The notes: a model not told the origin generated them from the sequence alone. A stretch of DNA of 64,000 nucleotides from Platerodrilus igneus (GCA_036346225.1 JARFIW010000108.1:1736001-1800000), one strand, 5' to 3'; positions 44,103 to 55,382 are shown, counted from the stretch's first letter. Made by a program: numbers and translations.

Positions 44103-44255
44103 ATGGGTATTAAGTATAATGCACGCAACATGTCAAGAATTGCTATAAATGCTGGAAATTTCAAAGCAATCGACACTCGATTGATTGTTTCAAAACCGCT
44201 AACAACACAAAACCGGCAGTTTCTACAATCGTTAGGACTGCATTTATTTAATTAA
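44103..44255 (+). CDS. Small Polinton protein (50 aa) between penton and major capsid
   Basis: Frame MGIKYNARNMSRIAINAGNF through TQNRQFLQSLGLHLFN ends at TAA 44253-44255. It starts two bases after the penton stop and ends ten bases before the major capsid start, in the same direction. It is basic with a hydrophobic C-terminal helix and looks like a small virion peptide. A short frame ending in a QFLQSLG-type run at this position is, as I recall, recurrent in insect Polintons. Function unknown. Confidence 0.6.
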   Translation: MGIKYNARNMSRIAINAGNFKAIDTRLIVSKPLTTQNRQFLQSLGLHLFN

Positions 44256-44264
44256 AAAAGTAGA

Positions 44265-45473
44265 ATGAATAGTGAAATACTGAACGTGCGTGAAAAAGTT
44301 TACTTCGATAATGCAATTGTTAATATTGAAAACATACTCATCAACCTTATGCTAACACATCTTTAAACAATAATGATGAAATTCGAATCCCTATACAGCA
44401 ACAAGATGTATACACCTTACCATCGAAGAGCATGCTGTACATAGAAGGCAAATTAATTAGAACAGATGGAACGCCGTCTCAGACAGCAAAGTTTGTAAAT
44501 AATGGAATTTTGCTGCTTTTGATGAAATTAGATATGAGATTGGAGGTATCATTGTAGATCGTGTTCGGAATCCTGGATTAACGTCTATAATGAAGGGATA
44601 TGTTTCATATAATAGCAATCAAAGTAAACATTTACAAAACGCTGGGTGGTCTCCTATGGATGATTCGCAAATAGTTGATGCCAATGGGAATTTTAATGTT
44701 GCAATAAACCTTTCAATGGTTCTCGGATTATGCGAAGATTTTAAAAATTATTTTAAACATACGTCATGAGTTAGTTTTACTACGTTCCAGTTTTGATACT
44801 AATGCTATAATTAATCCTACACCCGATGAAGAAATAAAAGTTGTTTTAAACAAAGTTTTATGGAAAATGCCGCATGTAGTCGTTGATGATACTCAACGAA
44901 TTAATTTAATAGAATGCGTTGCACAAAATCAGGATTTGCATATTCCGTTTAGAGGATGGGAGTTGCATGAATATCAACTTCTACAAGAAACGAAACGTCA
45001 TACATGGAACATTAAACAACAACACAATTAGAAAAACCAAGATTTGTGATTGTCGGTTTCCAAACCAACCGAAAAATAGATACATGAGCAACTACAGTCG
45101 TTTTGATCATTGCTATTTAACCAACATGAAACTATATTTAAATTCAGAAATTTTCCCGTACGATAACTTAAATTTGAAGTTCGAGAATAAACAGACTGCG
45201 TTGTTATATGAGATGTATGCTCAGTTTCAGCAATCATACTACGAAAAGGAAAATGAACCACTTTTTAATCCTGAAGATTTACGAAGTATTGCACCATTAG
45301 TAGTCATAGATTGTTCTAGACAAAATGAAACGTTAAAATCTGGTACTGTCGATATTAGATTAGAATTTGAAACTAGCAGAAACGTTTTGCCAAATACATC
45401 TTGTCATTGCCTTATACTTCATGATAAGATAGTCAAATACAATCCACTCTCAAACAGCATAAGAATATTATAA
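44265..45473 (+). pseudogene. Major capsid protein (double jelly-roll), frame-broken
   Basis: Starts MNSEILNVREKVYFDN. Further fragments in changing frames are DEIRIPIQQQDVYTLPSKSM with YIEGKLIRTDG (44360-44480), FDEIRYEIGGIIVDRVRNPG and LTSIMKGYVSYNS (44515-44640), HELVLLRSSFDTNAIINPTP (44765-44825), and finally the open stretch with MKLYLNSEIFPYDNLNLKFE and SRNVLPNTSCHCLILHDKIV (45120-45473). These are landmarks of the Polinton/adintovirus hexon. About 400 codons is short of most family members by a little. At least four frame shifts break it. It would form the icosahedral shell; this copy cannot. Confidence 0.88.
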
Positions 45474-45813
45474 TTACTTTATTATTATTATTACTGTACC
45501 TTTACAAATTATGAAAAACAATAAATCATTTAGCAATCACAGTCTATTTATTAATATTTTTACATGCTTTTACAATATCTTTCACATATTATACATTTCT
45601 CAAAATAAACTAACTGGTATGTTATTAAGAAACTGGATTTTTTAAACAGAACGGTTATTACTACTATTTTTCTCTACAATACATTTATGCTAATATAGTT
45701 CAAACTCAGGCAGATTGAAAGGTATCCTATTTTTAGATACATCCAAAAAAAAAACGGTGTACTTGTGCAGGTATAAACATAACACTGAAGTTTTATAACT
45801 AAAAAATTATATG
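45474..45813. other. Intergenic convergent region in Polinton
   Basis: AT-rich gap between the end of the major capsid gene and the end of the polymerase gene, which converge here. AATAAA-type poly(A) signals occur on both strands (for example AACAATAAATC near 45520). No gene. Confidence 0.6.
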
Positions 45814-48800
45814 TTAATCGAGATAAAATAAATTGCATTCTTTATTTGAGCCAGCGGTTGAAGCTTCACAAGTCATTTCTGAGTGTATAGTTATACCCCA
45901 AGGTTTAGTATCAGTGGTTGAGGTACTAAGAATTCTTTTATCATCACTTGGATTAAGAACAATTTTGTTTTGTTTAATAGTAAAGACATCATGTTTGACT
46001 GATCTAATTAAACATTGTTGTTTCTGTACAGACTGGTTATAAAACAAAGCATTCTTATAATCATCAAAAGAAATTTGCTTAATACTTGCTAAGGAAGATC
46101 CCTTTGACTTTTTTATTATCCTATCCTGAACTCTGTAAGTGTACATTTTAGATCTAAGCCCTACAAACTCTAGCATGATATCACCATTGTTTTCATCTTT
46201 CATAATACCAGGAACTTTTTATTTGATAATGGAATATGATATTTGTTATGAGGATCGTAATCGGAAGTATCAAATCTATGAATATCTTGTTTGATATAAG
46301 AGTAAATATCTTCAACGCTAAACTCGTATATCAAACTATCCGTATCTGTATACAGTAACTTTGCTTTGTTAGCAAATTGCGATTTTATATAACTATAGTG
46401 AAATTCATATAAATAGGTTTTGAAATATCTAGAATAGAGAAACCTACATAAATGGGTTTGTTTAAATAAACCTCTAATTTATTCATTTCTATTAAGACTA
46501 GATCTTTGTCTAACACAGTGCAACTATGAAAATTAGGCTTTGCTATGTAACTACGAGCTCCAAACCGCCCTACCCATTTGCTCACTAATTTCACATCTTT
46601 CCTTTTCCGTACGTTTTCCATCATTTTCCATAAACCGAATTTATCATATTTTTATAAAAGCATATATCGAAACTGTTTTTTGACTGTTGTCTTAATTTCG
46701 TATTCAAATCAATGTATTCTTTTAACCAAGGGGCTTGTTTAAATCGAAGTACCTTATGAATTTTTTCAGTTCTAAACCGTAGCTTAAATACATTTTAAAT
46801 TCCTATAGTGAATAATATAGTTGAGTTTTGGATATAAAGTTGTAAGTAATTTCTTTAAGTTTGATTTATTTGAAGGTACTGGTGGTATCATATGTTCAGG
46901 CGCCAAAGGTAAGTCACTGTGTATTTCATGTAAAGATACTGAATAGTGTAAATCGCATTCAAAAATATATCCTACATCAGAATCATCGGGAATATTAAGT
47001 ATGTCTAAACGTACTATATCTGGACTGGTACCATCTAAAAATTCAAAATCTCCATATGGAAGATATTCAGACATTGCAGCCCCATATAAATTATTAACAT
47101 CAAAATACATTAAATATTTAGAATCGAAATTTGGATCATAATCTGCATTCATATATTTGTTATTTGCTTTAGCATATCTATTCGAACATTGAGAAACACC
47201 GCCACGAATTCCCCGTTCTAAAAACATTATTTTTCAATATCAGTAAGCAACTCGAGTTTAACGTTCGTCGTTTTTAACATCGCATCTAGAGCTAAACCAG
47301 GAGCCGTAAAGTAGTGAAGCGGATCTAACTTATACGTGAACATACAAGTTTTTCTAAAGTTTTCAAATATATCAGACAAGAGCAGTACATCTGTTTTTAA
47401 ATATAGGTCTGAATAGTCCCCTAGTGTTTTTATATTAAATGTTTGCCAAACGTGTTTAGCATGATTGTAGTCTTCATCTGATATTTCTTCATTGCGTAAA
47501 CGATTAAAGAATGCTGTTTTACAGGGTAAATCGGTTTCATTGAGTCTATCCCAAGAGTTAATGTAATCATAGGAAATATGCCTTTGCGCGTAAGTAACTG
47601 AAACTCATTATCAGTGTTACAATTTTCCTGGTGATGGATTTTTATTATCATCTAAGTAGGAAGCTAATTTTTCGATACTAGATGCCATAAACCTGAATGA
47701 ATCGATAAATCTAAAACTAACTTTCATACCTTTTACATATTTTGTAAAAGATATGTATTTTTCCTTATTTATTGGCAGAATGTTTAACGAACCTGACAAC
47801 TCTAACGAGATTTTTTTAATAATGAAATGCGAATCGTAGCCTGATAAGTTATGAAAAACTACCGGTATCATATAAGAATTATGATAATTGATGTTGCAAT
47901 CTTGATGAGCCACTCCTCGAAATTCACCTGTAAAGTGGCAGTGATCGCGAACTCTAATATCATCTATACTAAAAGGTTTATTGCAAATGTGACAGTGAAG
48001 GGCAAATTTAAATGTTGACTTTTGTTCTTCCGTTAAAGGATTCATAGGTTTTGGGTTACAGAAAATTTGATTAGTCGTTTCTGAAATCAGTTTCAATTGA
48101 GCAACAAACCATTCTATACAATCCTTCCCGCGATACAATTGAAATTTGGAATATTTATTATCATACGAGCATTTCAAATAATACGCTACACTAAAGGGTA
48201 TATGCCTTTGGTAACGAACTGTGTTTAATATTACCTCAGACTCATTGCATGGTTCTAGTATACATTCGATATCTGCATAAACTACAAATGATACTTTATC
48301 TTGATAGTGGAAATGTTTAAATGTTAGATACTTTTCAGATTCTTCAGGTAATCTTATTGAGCAAGTATTCTGTTTTTCGCAATAATTCGAATGACGCTTA
48401 AGTAATGCTGCTGTACTAAAATTATTTAAACATCTATAACAAAAAAATTTTTTATGGTGATGTGAAGACAACCGTTTTGCAAATAATTTTGACATATCCT
48501 TAATCCAAGTAAAATGAAAGTGATTCTCATTAGCATTTGTAGGACGAGCATATTGTAAGGAATCATTATTTAAAACTAACAGATTAATAGGTTCAATTTT
48601 TTTAAAATTTTCACTTAAACAAAATGGTAGTATTTTAGCATTTTCTATACAATATAGGTTAATTGCGAGATTGTTAAGCTTTTCAATTTTTTATGTCTTT
48701 TAATGCAATTGGAAACTGAATTGAATTGTAGCGTAATACTGTATCAAAATGTGGATAGCTAGATATTCTATGACTATTTTGTTTAGCAGGAAATAAAGCG

Positions 48801-49613
48801 GAAACCAAGCTCCAAAGAATGCAATGTTGATCGTTATTTATTACATTTACCACAGCTTTTTCTTTTTATAAAGTCCGGGACCGGTACAAACGTTGAACAC
48901 CCTCCTTTAAGTGGATCATGATTGTTTATATTTACCTTCAAGTGTAAAACTTCTCGGATTGCCCAACCAGAATCTTTCTCGCAAAATTCTTCTAATCGCT
49001 TCGAAATCTTGTTCATTACGTTCTCCTTATACCATAGCTTGAGATTGGTATTTATATCGATGTGACGATTTGCAGTAGGAAACGTTTTCAAATCCATTTC
49101 GCCAGTTGTAGGCTTAACAAAGTTAGCTGCAAATATTACATTAACTTTCAACATTGACTTTTTTAAGCAAGCAACAATCTTGCGTTTAAAACTAGCGAAC
49201 GCCTTGTCTAAGAACACTAGAGGATCTCTATAATTTAAATTGGTAATAAGTCCCGTAATTATTCGACTTCCAAAACATGATTGTACATCATGCCAAATCA
49301 AATTTTTTCGAGTATGACCTCTAGAAAGCGTTGAATCAACACCTTTTCCACGATATTCCAAAGAGCGTTTCAAGTGCCTCAATCGTACAAGGTAGCTTTT
49401 AAGATATGCTAAATTAGATTCCAGTTTACTAGGATTTTCTTGTCGATTGTCTTCGTATATCTTATTTTTAATAGCAAGCTTCAATATACTAATATTTGCT
49501 TTGATAACTAAAATGTGTTTCGTTATTTCATTCACTGTTTTCAATAAATTCACGCATTTTACAGTTAATCTCAAAATTGCTGCACTAATCTCGGATACGG
49601 TTTCAGCATTCAT
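45814..49613 (-). pseudogene. Protein-primed type B DNA polymerase, frame-broken
   Basis: About 1,260 codons, the usual Polinton length. N-terminal region 49613-48837: MNAETVSEISAAILRL, SCFGSRIITGLITNLNYRDP, VNVIFAANFVKPTTGEM. A Cys/His segment and exonuclease 48495-47617: [30 protein letters not shown] (ExoI DxE), CHICNKPF and [12 protein letters not shown] (HNH-like zinc), [12 protein letters not shown] (ExoII). Palm: [12 protein letters not shown] (motif A, 47120s), NSVYGK (motif B, about 46640) and [11 protein letters not shown] (motif C, about 46330). The C-terminus 46203-45814 has EFVGLRSKMYTYRV and SFDDYKNALFYNQ. All three polymerase motifs survive but at least five frame breaks separate them. 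It would replicate the linear element. Confidence 0.92.
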
Positions 49614-49631
49614 GATTCTATAGAAAATCAA

Positions 49632-50245
49632 AATACACTACTCAATATACGTATTTCTCTATTTAATATTTATACCAAATATCATCTGACGTAAGCAAAA
49701 CAATTTCAAAAGGTTCATTCATCTGAGTTTACGGAAAACACGTAAGCAAAACAACTGTAAAAAGAAATAGCATCAAATCAAAATAATTGTATAGCGAATT
49801 GCTTTGAATGCAATTGTTAAAAAATCTCCTTTATTTACGTTTTTATTCAAGATGATTTTCAAGCAGAGTTGCATTCAGTACGTAACTATTCGCTAAGCAA
49901 GCATTTCCAGTATTTACAAACTGAAGGCGACTTTGAGCAAAACAACTGTAATAGGAATTCGCATACAACATCATTTTTCATTCAGTTACGTTTACTATGA
50001 AAAATGTTTTATATGACCTTTGATTTTATGATGTGTATACAGAAAAATACACACAATCATTACAGCGCTATTTTTTATGGATACATATGAAAAATGTGAG
50101 AACCTGAATTAGGATCGGCTTTATATTACTTTCAATGGAACATACATAATCATCTAGCGTTTACTACAAAAATTCAGCATGATTCGCACAAATTACTATA
50201 TCCCTATATATGCAGCGCCTTTTTGCAATTTATTTTTCAGTCAAT
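49632..50245. other. Polymerase upstream region with short direct repeats
   Basis: TAAGCAAAACAA(T/C)T occurs at about 49692 and 49751, and GAGCAAAACAACTGTAATAG at about 49934. A stray copy of the terminal-repeat motif, GAATTAGGATCGGCTTTATA with TTACTTTCAATGG, lies at 50106-50142. No gene. The repeats sit upstream of the polymerase start and may be promoter elements. Confidence 0.6.
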
Positions 50246-50784
50246 GAATGTAATTCATTATTTCTGCTTAGCAGTACCTTTAAAAAAATTCTTATACAGC
50301 GGTAATATAAACGAAATAAATATAATTTAGGGTTTTTATTATGTGCATTCATTGCAATTTCTTTTTCATACAATGAAACTAATTCATTATTTCTGCTGAG
50401 GTATAATTATATTCGCTTACATACTGTTTTGTTCATTAGAATAGATTACAGAGCTGAATTTTTCAGAAAACGAGGCAAATTTTTAATTTTTTCTAACAGA
50501 TCAGTTTATTATTTGAATGTAATTCATTATTTCTGCTTAGCAGTACCTTTAAAAAAATTCTTATACAGCGGTAATATAAACGAAATAAATATAATTTAGG
50601 GTTTTATTATGTGCATTCATTGCAATTTCTTTTCATACAATGAAACTAATTCATTATTTTCTGCTGAGGTATAATTATATTCGCTTACATACTGTTTTGT
50701 TCATTAGAATAGATTACAGAGCTGAATTTTTTTCAGAAAACGATGCAAATTTTTAATTTTTTCTAACAGATCAGTTTATTATTT
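50246..50784. repeat. Tandem duplication of ~269 bp inside the Polinton
   Basis: 50246-50514 and 50515-50784 are nearly identical. Both run from GAATGTAATTCATTATTTCT through GCAGTACCTTTAAAAAAATT and CATACTGTTTTGTTCATTAG to AACAGATCAGTTTATTATTT. They differ only by small T-run indels and a few substitutions. No frame runs through them. Confidence 0.95.
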
Positions 50785-50874
50785 AATATAAATACTTCAC
50801 GTAGATTTACCAACAGTATTCAATCAGATCTCTTGTATAATTATTAGTTACTATTACTAGCAACTTTTAAAAAA

Positions 50875-51479
50875 ATGAGTAACTTGTCATCAGTCAAAAT
50901 TATAATAGTACCAACGTAAAAGTTCTAGAGCAATTTATATTACATTCTGACGAAGACGTGATTAAAGAAGTTTTGGTTGTTCTTCGGCTCAACTCGATAC
51001 TGCTGCTATTTTTGATAGTGACGTAATAGATATATCACGGTAAGTGCTTTTTCACATTTATACATGTGTTTTTAAAACACTACTAATTTATAAGTTACAT
51101 TAGATCAAAAACCATTCTGGAAATTCTGAGGCTATCGTAGAATCGTTGATACACTCTGAACCTCTCAGAAACATCAGGTAGTATACAAAAGAAAAGGTGA
51201 ACCTACAATAATCTTTTATGTTATGCTCACAGATCAGGCAAAAACATGTCGGCTATGAAAAGTTATGTACAGAATCAAATATGACTGTTTGCTGTGAAGA
51301 TGACAAATCCTACGAAGATGATGCAGTAGAGTTGCTTAACGCATTTAAAAGCGTGGAGAGAAGCTACTGCGTCGTATATATTTGGAGCTAGAAATAATAA
51401 AGCAAAAAAAGATGAACTAGCGGTGAGGGAGCAGCAGTTACTTCAAGAACGTGAGTTAATAAATACTTTTCATTTATAA
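50875..51479 (+). pseudogene. Degraded Polinton gene with two short intron-like gaps
   Basis: Coding fragments in changing frames begin with an ATG at 50875 and include VKVLEQFILHSDEDVIKEVL and LDTAAIFDSDVIDIS (to 51049), HSGNSEAIVESLIHSEPLRN (51110s-51177), and HVGYEKLCTESNMTVCCEDD followed, after a shift, by AWREATASYIFGARNNKAKK and ELAVREQQLLQE. GTAAGT at 51050 with TTAG ending at 51103, and GTAGTA at 51178 with CACAG ending at 51232, would be introns of 54 and 55 bases. GTGAGT at 51451 could be a third donor. The protein is acidic, then basic with a likely helix. I do not recognise the family. Confidence 0.5.
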
Positions 51480-51691
51480 ATAGTTAGATCAAAATATTCA
51501 ACAATTTTGTAAAAATAAAAAAGTATTTTATAATAGTTTCTCTTTTGAAACAAGACTTTCTTTAAACAAGGTAGTAAACTCGAAGTAAAACGCACATAAA
51601 TCAGAATCCACTTTAATTTAATACATAATTTTTTATACAATCGACTTAGATGTGTTATAATAATAAACTAATTTCTTAAATTAGTGACATA

Positions 51692-51988
51692 TTATTCTGA
51701 AAATTCTATGTTGACAGTTAGACCGATCGATCCCTTACTAGTTATGTATACGTGTTTGTTCGAGCCAATACTTTCATTTAATTGTTTCACTCCATGTGCT
51801 TGAAGGTATTCAAAATATCTCAATGGCAATATACTCTTGAACTCTTCTGTTTCCACTAATACTCTATCTCCATATTTTGTCTTGAGTGTTTCCACTTTTA
51901 AAACTTTAAACCTCTTATTCACTATAATATGCTTTGAATTTACATAAGGTTTGCGATATGTGGTTTTATTAAGAGTATTAAAATCCAT
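51692..51988 (-). CDS. Small Polinton right-end protein (98 aa), possible OB-fold
   Basis: Intact frame MDFNTLNKTTYRKPYVNSKH onwards, with the start 14 bases inside the right inverted repeat. The central block KVETLKTKYGDRVLVETEEF with SILPLRYFEYL and the end GSIGLTVNIEF form a strand-rich pattern. TKYGDRVLVE followed by (V/I)LP.R resembles small single-strand DNA-binding, OB-fold-like proteins I have seen encoded near insect Polinton ends. That would suit protein-primed replication, which exposes single strands. The assignment is an inference. It is transcribed away from the right repeat, mirroring the left-end gene. Confidence 0.7.
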   Translation of the reverse strand: MDFNTLNKTTYRKPYVNSKHIIVNKRFKVLKVETLKTKYGDRVLVETEEFKSILPLRYFEYLQAHGVKQLNESIGSNKHVYITSKGSIGLTVNIEFSE

Positions 51989-52001
51989 ATTGCTTTTCTT
52001 T

Positions 52002-53000
52002 GACTAATTAAATTAATATTAGAGCAATCTCCTTAATAGCAGATTACCACCATCTGCGTACTTTGCCAACCCACTTTTCAACCTATCACAAGAGTGAACA
52101 CATTTTGAATTGAAACCGGCCCATGTGTATTTGCAGCCTCTAAACATAAATCAGAATCCACTTTAATTAAACACAATTGACTTGAATGCAATATTTTGCA
52201 TCTGTCATACTTTAACTTCTAGCTAGAAACCAAATTCAAAACATCTACACACATTTTCTCTGCACTTACATTTTTCTAATATACGTGTGTTCCATTGAAA
52301 GTAATATAAAGCCGATCCTAATTCAAAACATGCCTACAAGTATTTTACATTTGAAAAGAATTCAGGTTTTCACATTTTACATTAAAAGTATATAACGCCG
52401 ATCCTAATTCAAAACGGTGCACGTGTTAAACACAATTGACTTGAATGCGATATTTTTTGCATCTGTCATACTTTATAACTTCTAACTAGAAAACCAAATT
52501 CAAAACATCTACACACATTTTCTCTGCACTTACATTTTTCAACATACGTGTGTTATATTGAAAGTAATATAAAGCCGATCCTAATTCAAAACGTGCCCAC
52601 AAGTATTTTACATTTGAAAAGAATTCAGGTTTTCACATTTTACATTAAAAGTATATAACGCCGATCCTAATTCAAAACGGTGCACGTCTAACTTCTCGAT
52701 AGAAAACCGAATTCAAAACAGCTACACACATTCTTCTCTGCACTTTTCAACATACGTGTGTGTTTCATTGAAAGTAATATAAAGCCGATCCTAATTCAAA
52801 ACGTGCCCACAAGCATTTTTTACATTGAAAGTATAGAGGAATTCATGTTTTCACAACTATTTTACATTGAAATGTTTTCACGACTATTTTACATTGAAAT
52901 CATATAGGGCCGATCCTAATTCAAAACGATTCAGCCGTATTCTACACATGGAAAATACGTCTGTCGCGTTTTGAAGTAGGACCGGCCCTACCTCACTACT
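52002..53000 (-). repeat. Right terminal inverted repeat (999 bp) with internal duplication
   Basis: Inverse of 37490-38227 but about 260 bases longer. TTAAACACAATTGACTTGAATG occurs at 52167 and again at 52426, a tandem duplication of 259 bases that accounts for the length difference (999 against 738). The motif GCCGATCCTAATTCAAAAC occurs six times. Confidence 0.94.
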
Positions 53001-53767
53001 AGAAGACGACAGAGAAACTCTTGGAAGACCTTCTGTAACTCAGTCGAGTCTACCAATGCAATCTCTTGCATTAACAGGAATTTGTCCAAAGATCCAACCA
53101 TCAACTATGCTGCGTGAACCGTGTGAATGGTACGTACACCCCCAAGGAGACAGAAACAGCTGAGTTACTCATGGACACCCATTTTCCAGGTAGTGTATCA
53201 CAACTTTCCTCATACGGAGTGGATCAACTCCGCTCGCACTCTATTGGGGTCGACCGGAAGGTTTCAAACCGGGTAGTGGATGAAAGAAAAATTAAATGCG
53301 CCATCTCAACTCTCAAACCGTTTAAGTCACCTGGAATGGATGGCATTTTCCTCGCCCTACTACAGAGGGGTGTGTAGAGGTTGCACCATTCTTTGTGGTA
53401 CTTTTTAGGGACTTTGATATGAGGGAGAGGATAATGCTTTCTTATCCATTTTACCGAAACCAGCATGCCTTTATACCAGGAAAATCCACGGAGTCTGTCC
53501 TCCACGCTGTTATAGAACGGATTGAGAAAACCCTTAACAACAACATATCCGCCTTAGGCGCTTTTGTTAATATTGAGGGTGCGTTCAGCAAAACCACTTT
53601 CGCAAGTATTGACAGAGCTCTGCAGGTACATAGAGCTTAGGACACCCTTCGGCAGCTAACTATGCAGATTTTGCGACGGGGACGGGTACACATTAATGTT
53701 GGGGACACCTCAGTAATTTGGGCGGTAGGTAAAGGCTGTCCATAGGGGAGCGTGCTGTCACCGCTAC

Positions 53768-54489
53768 TATGGAACATACACATAGCAAAGCCAATGGCAC
53801 AACGACACCACCGGCAGACACACATACGACATTTTTCTGAAAATCACTGACTTTCCCGACCATATCTCCTACTCCAACCGATCCACAATTCAATTCCTGA
53901 TAGATCATGGAAAATTCCGACAGAAATTACATTCCTTCCAATTAATCCCCTTTCCTTACTGTCCCTGCTCTAATCAAAATATTCCTGAAACCCCCCACCA
54001 CCTAATATACTTCTGTCTCAACTTCGTCCCCCACCAAACCTACTTAAAGCACGCAATCGCACTAGTCCCTTTTGCCCCATTACCCAGTATAAATTTCCTA
54101 GTAACAAACTATTCCCTCCCATTTGACCATTTCCTTAACGAAATTCTAATCACTAAACTTCCCGTACAATAAAATTAGCTCAAATCCCTTCAAAATCCTT
54201 CATTAAAACTATTAACCTCTACACCGTCATCCCCACCCCCACAACATTACTATACACTACAGATTCTACACCACCAGCTACACGTCAGATCAAACCGGCG
54301 ATGAGGGCAAAATTTTAATCAGCAAGCCCGACCTACATCGGAAAATTGTAGATATTGTAAACTAGTATATGATTTTATTATTTTGTAAATAAGAATTTAT
54401 GCATCGATTTACTAGGATAGGTCTTTGGCCAAGGTATAGCGTCAAACAATAAATGAACAAACAAACAAACAAACAAGCTATGGAACATA
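53768..54489 (+). mobile_element. LINE Y insertion in X copy B, with target duplication
   Basis: TATGGAACATA at 53768-53778 and 54479-54489 brackets 700 bases. These hold a coding tail with CPCxNQN..ETPHH-like wording, a 3' untranslated region and a terminal ACAAACAAACAAACAAGC tail. It separates the RT motif before LLWN from VVDSLLQRLNEAG. Confidence 0.9.
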
Positions 54490-55070
54490 GTAGTGGACAG
54501 CCTTCTCCAACGCTTAATGAAGCAGGTTTCTACACGATAGGTGATGCGGACGACATAGATATTTTGGTAGTCGGCAAATTTGAACAAGTGCTTTGTAATT
54601 TGATGCAAGCAGCACTAAGGACCACGGAGCTATGGTGTTCCGATAACTCTCTAACCATCAACCCCAATAAAACGGGGCTGGTGCTGTTTACCAATAAAAG
54701 GAAGCTGTGGTAACCAGATTGCCAATGTTCTTCCAAACTTCTCTGCTTCTATCAGAAGAGGTCAAGTACCTGGGCATTATACTTGACTAGAAGCTGAATT
54801 GGGCCAAATACTTACAAGCAAAAACTACCAAAGCCAACCAAGTGTTTTGCAATATAAACGTGCCATAGGCAAACTTTGGGGTCTTTCACCAAAGACTGTC
54901 CTGTGGCTATACACCACGATAGTAAGACCGATGCCCTGCTATGGCGCTGTAGTCTGGTGGCCCAGGACCAGACTGGTCCATGCAGTCAAAGAGCTTACTC
55001 ATATCCAAAGAGTGGCCTGTCTAGGCATCACAGGCGCAATGCGACCTATACCAACTGCAGCATTAGAAGT

Positions 55071-55382
55071 CATCCTAGGCCTTACAAGTGATTTTCCAAT
55101 GTTCCACCCGAAGGTACTACCTTGGCCAAGAAACGAATATTTTTTACCTGAAAAATTCGAAATTTTGCCAAACCTTTACTGTTCCAAGCAAGGTATGGAT
55201 CTTTAACGTGCGTGACAACAGGACCTCCATTTTACCTCTCATCCGAACGAGGGTGTATTTTTGTGAAAAATGCTCACCTAAGATTTTTCAAGCGAACCGT
55301 GTTGAGATTCGAACCCGGGACCTTGGCCGTAGTTGTCACACACATACTACTACGCCACGGAGCCGCCAGCCATCCTAGGCCT
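55071..55382 (-). mobile_element. SINE copy 4 in X copy B, with 12-bp target duplication
   Basis: CATCCTAGGCCT lies at 55071-55082 and 55371-55382 around a full-length minus-strand SINE (55083-55370), with B-box in reverse as GAGATTCGAACCCGGGACC and head GGAGCCGCC. Copies A and C of the LINE have the empty site, so the SINE landed after copies B and C separated. A 96-codon frame across it is not a gene. Confidence 0.93.

Larger units (their letters stand above)
37490..53000. mobile_element. Polinton/Maverick (adintovirus-like) element, 15.5 kb
   Basis: A complete element by its ends: AGTAGTGAGGTAGGGCC at the left, the inverse at the right, long inverted repeats and a 6-bp target duplication. 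Inside are protein-primed DNA polymerase B, chromodomain integrase, packaging ATPase, cysteine protease, major and minor capsid genes, a phospholipase A2 domain gene and several lineage genes. Leftward genes are integrase, two unknowns, ATPase, polymerase and a small protein at the right end. Rightward genes are the left-end gene and the phospholipase-protease-penton-capsid run. Polymerase, integrase, ATPase, protease and major capsid genes are frame-broken, so this copy is not autonomous. It sits in the LINE linker region. Confidence 0.97.

Noticed and set aside
53224..53505. Minus-strand 93-codon frame in LINE copy B
   Set aside because: Antisense shadow of the plus-strand RT region.
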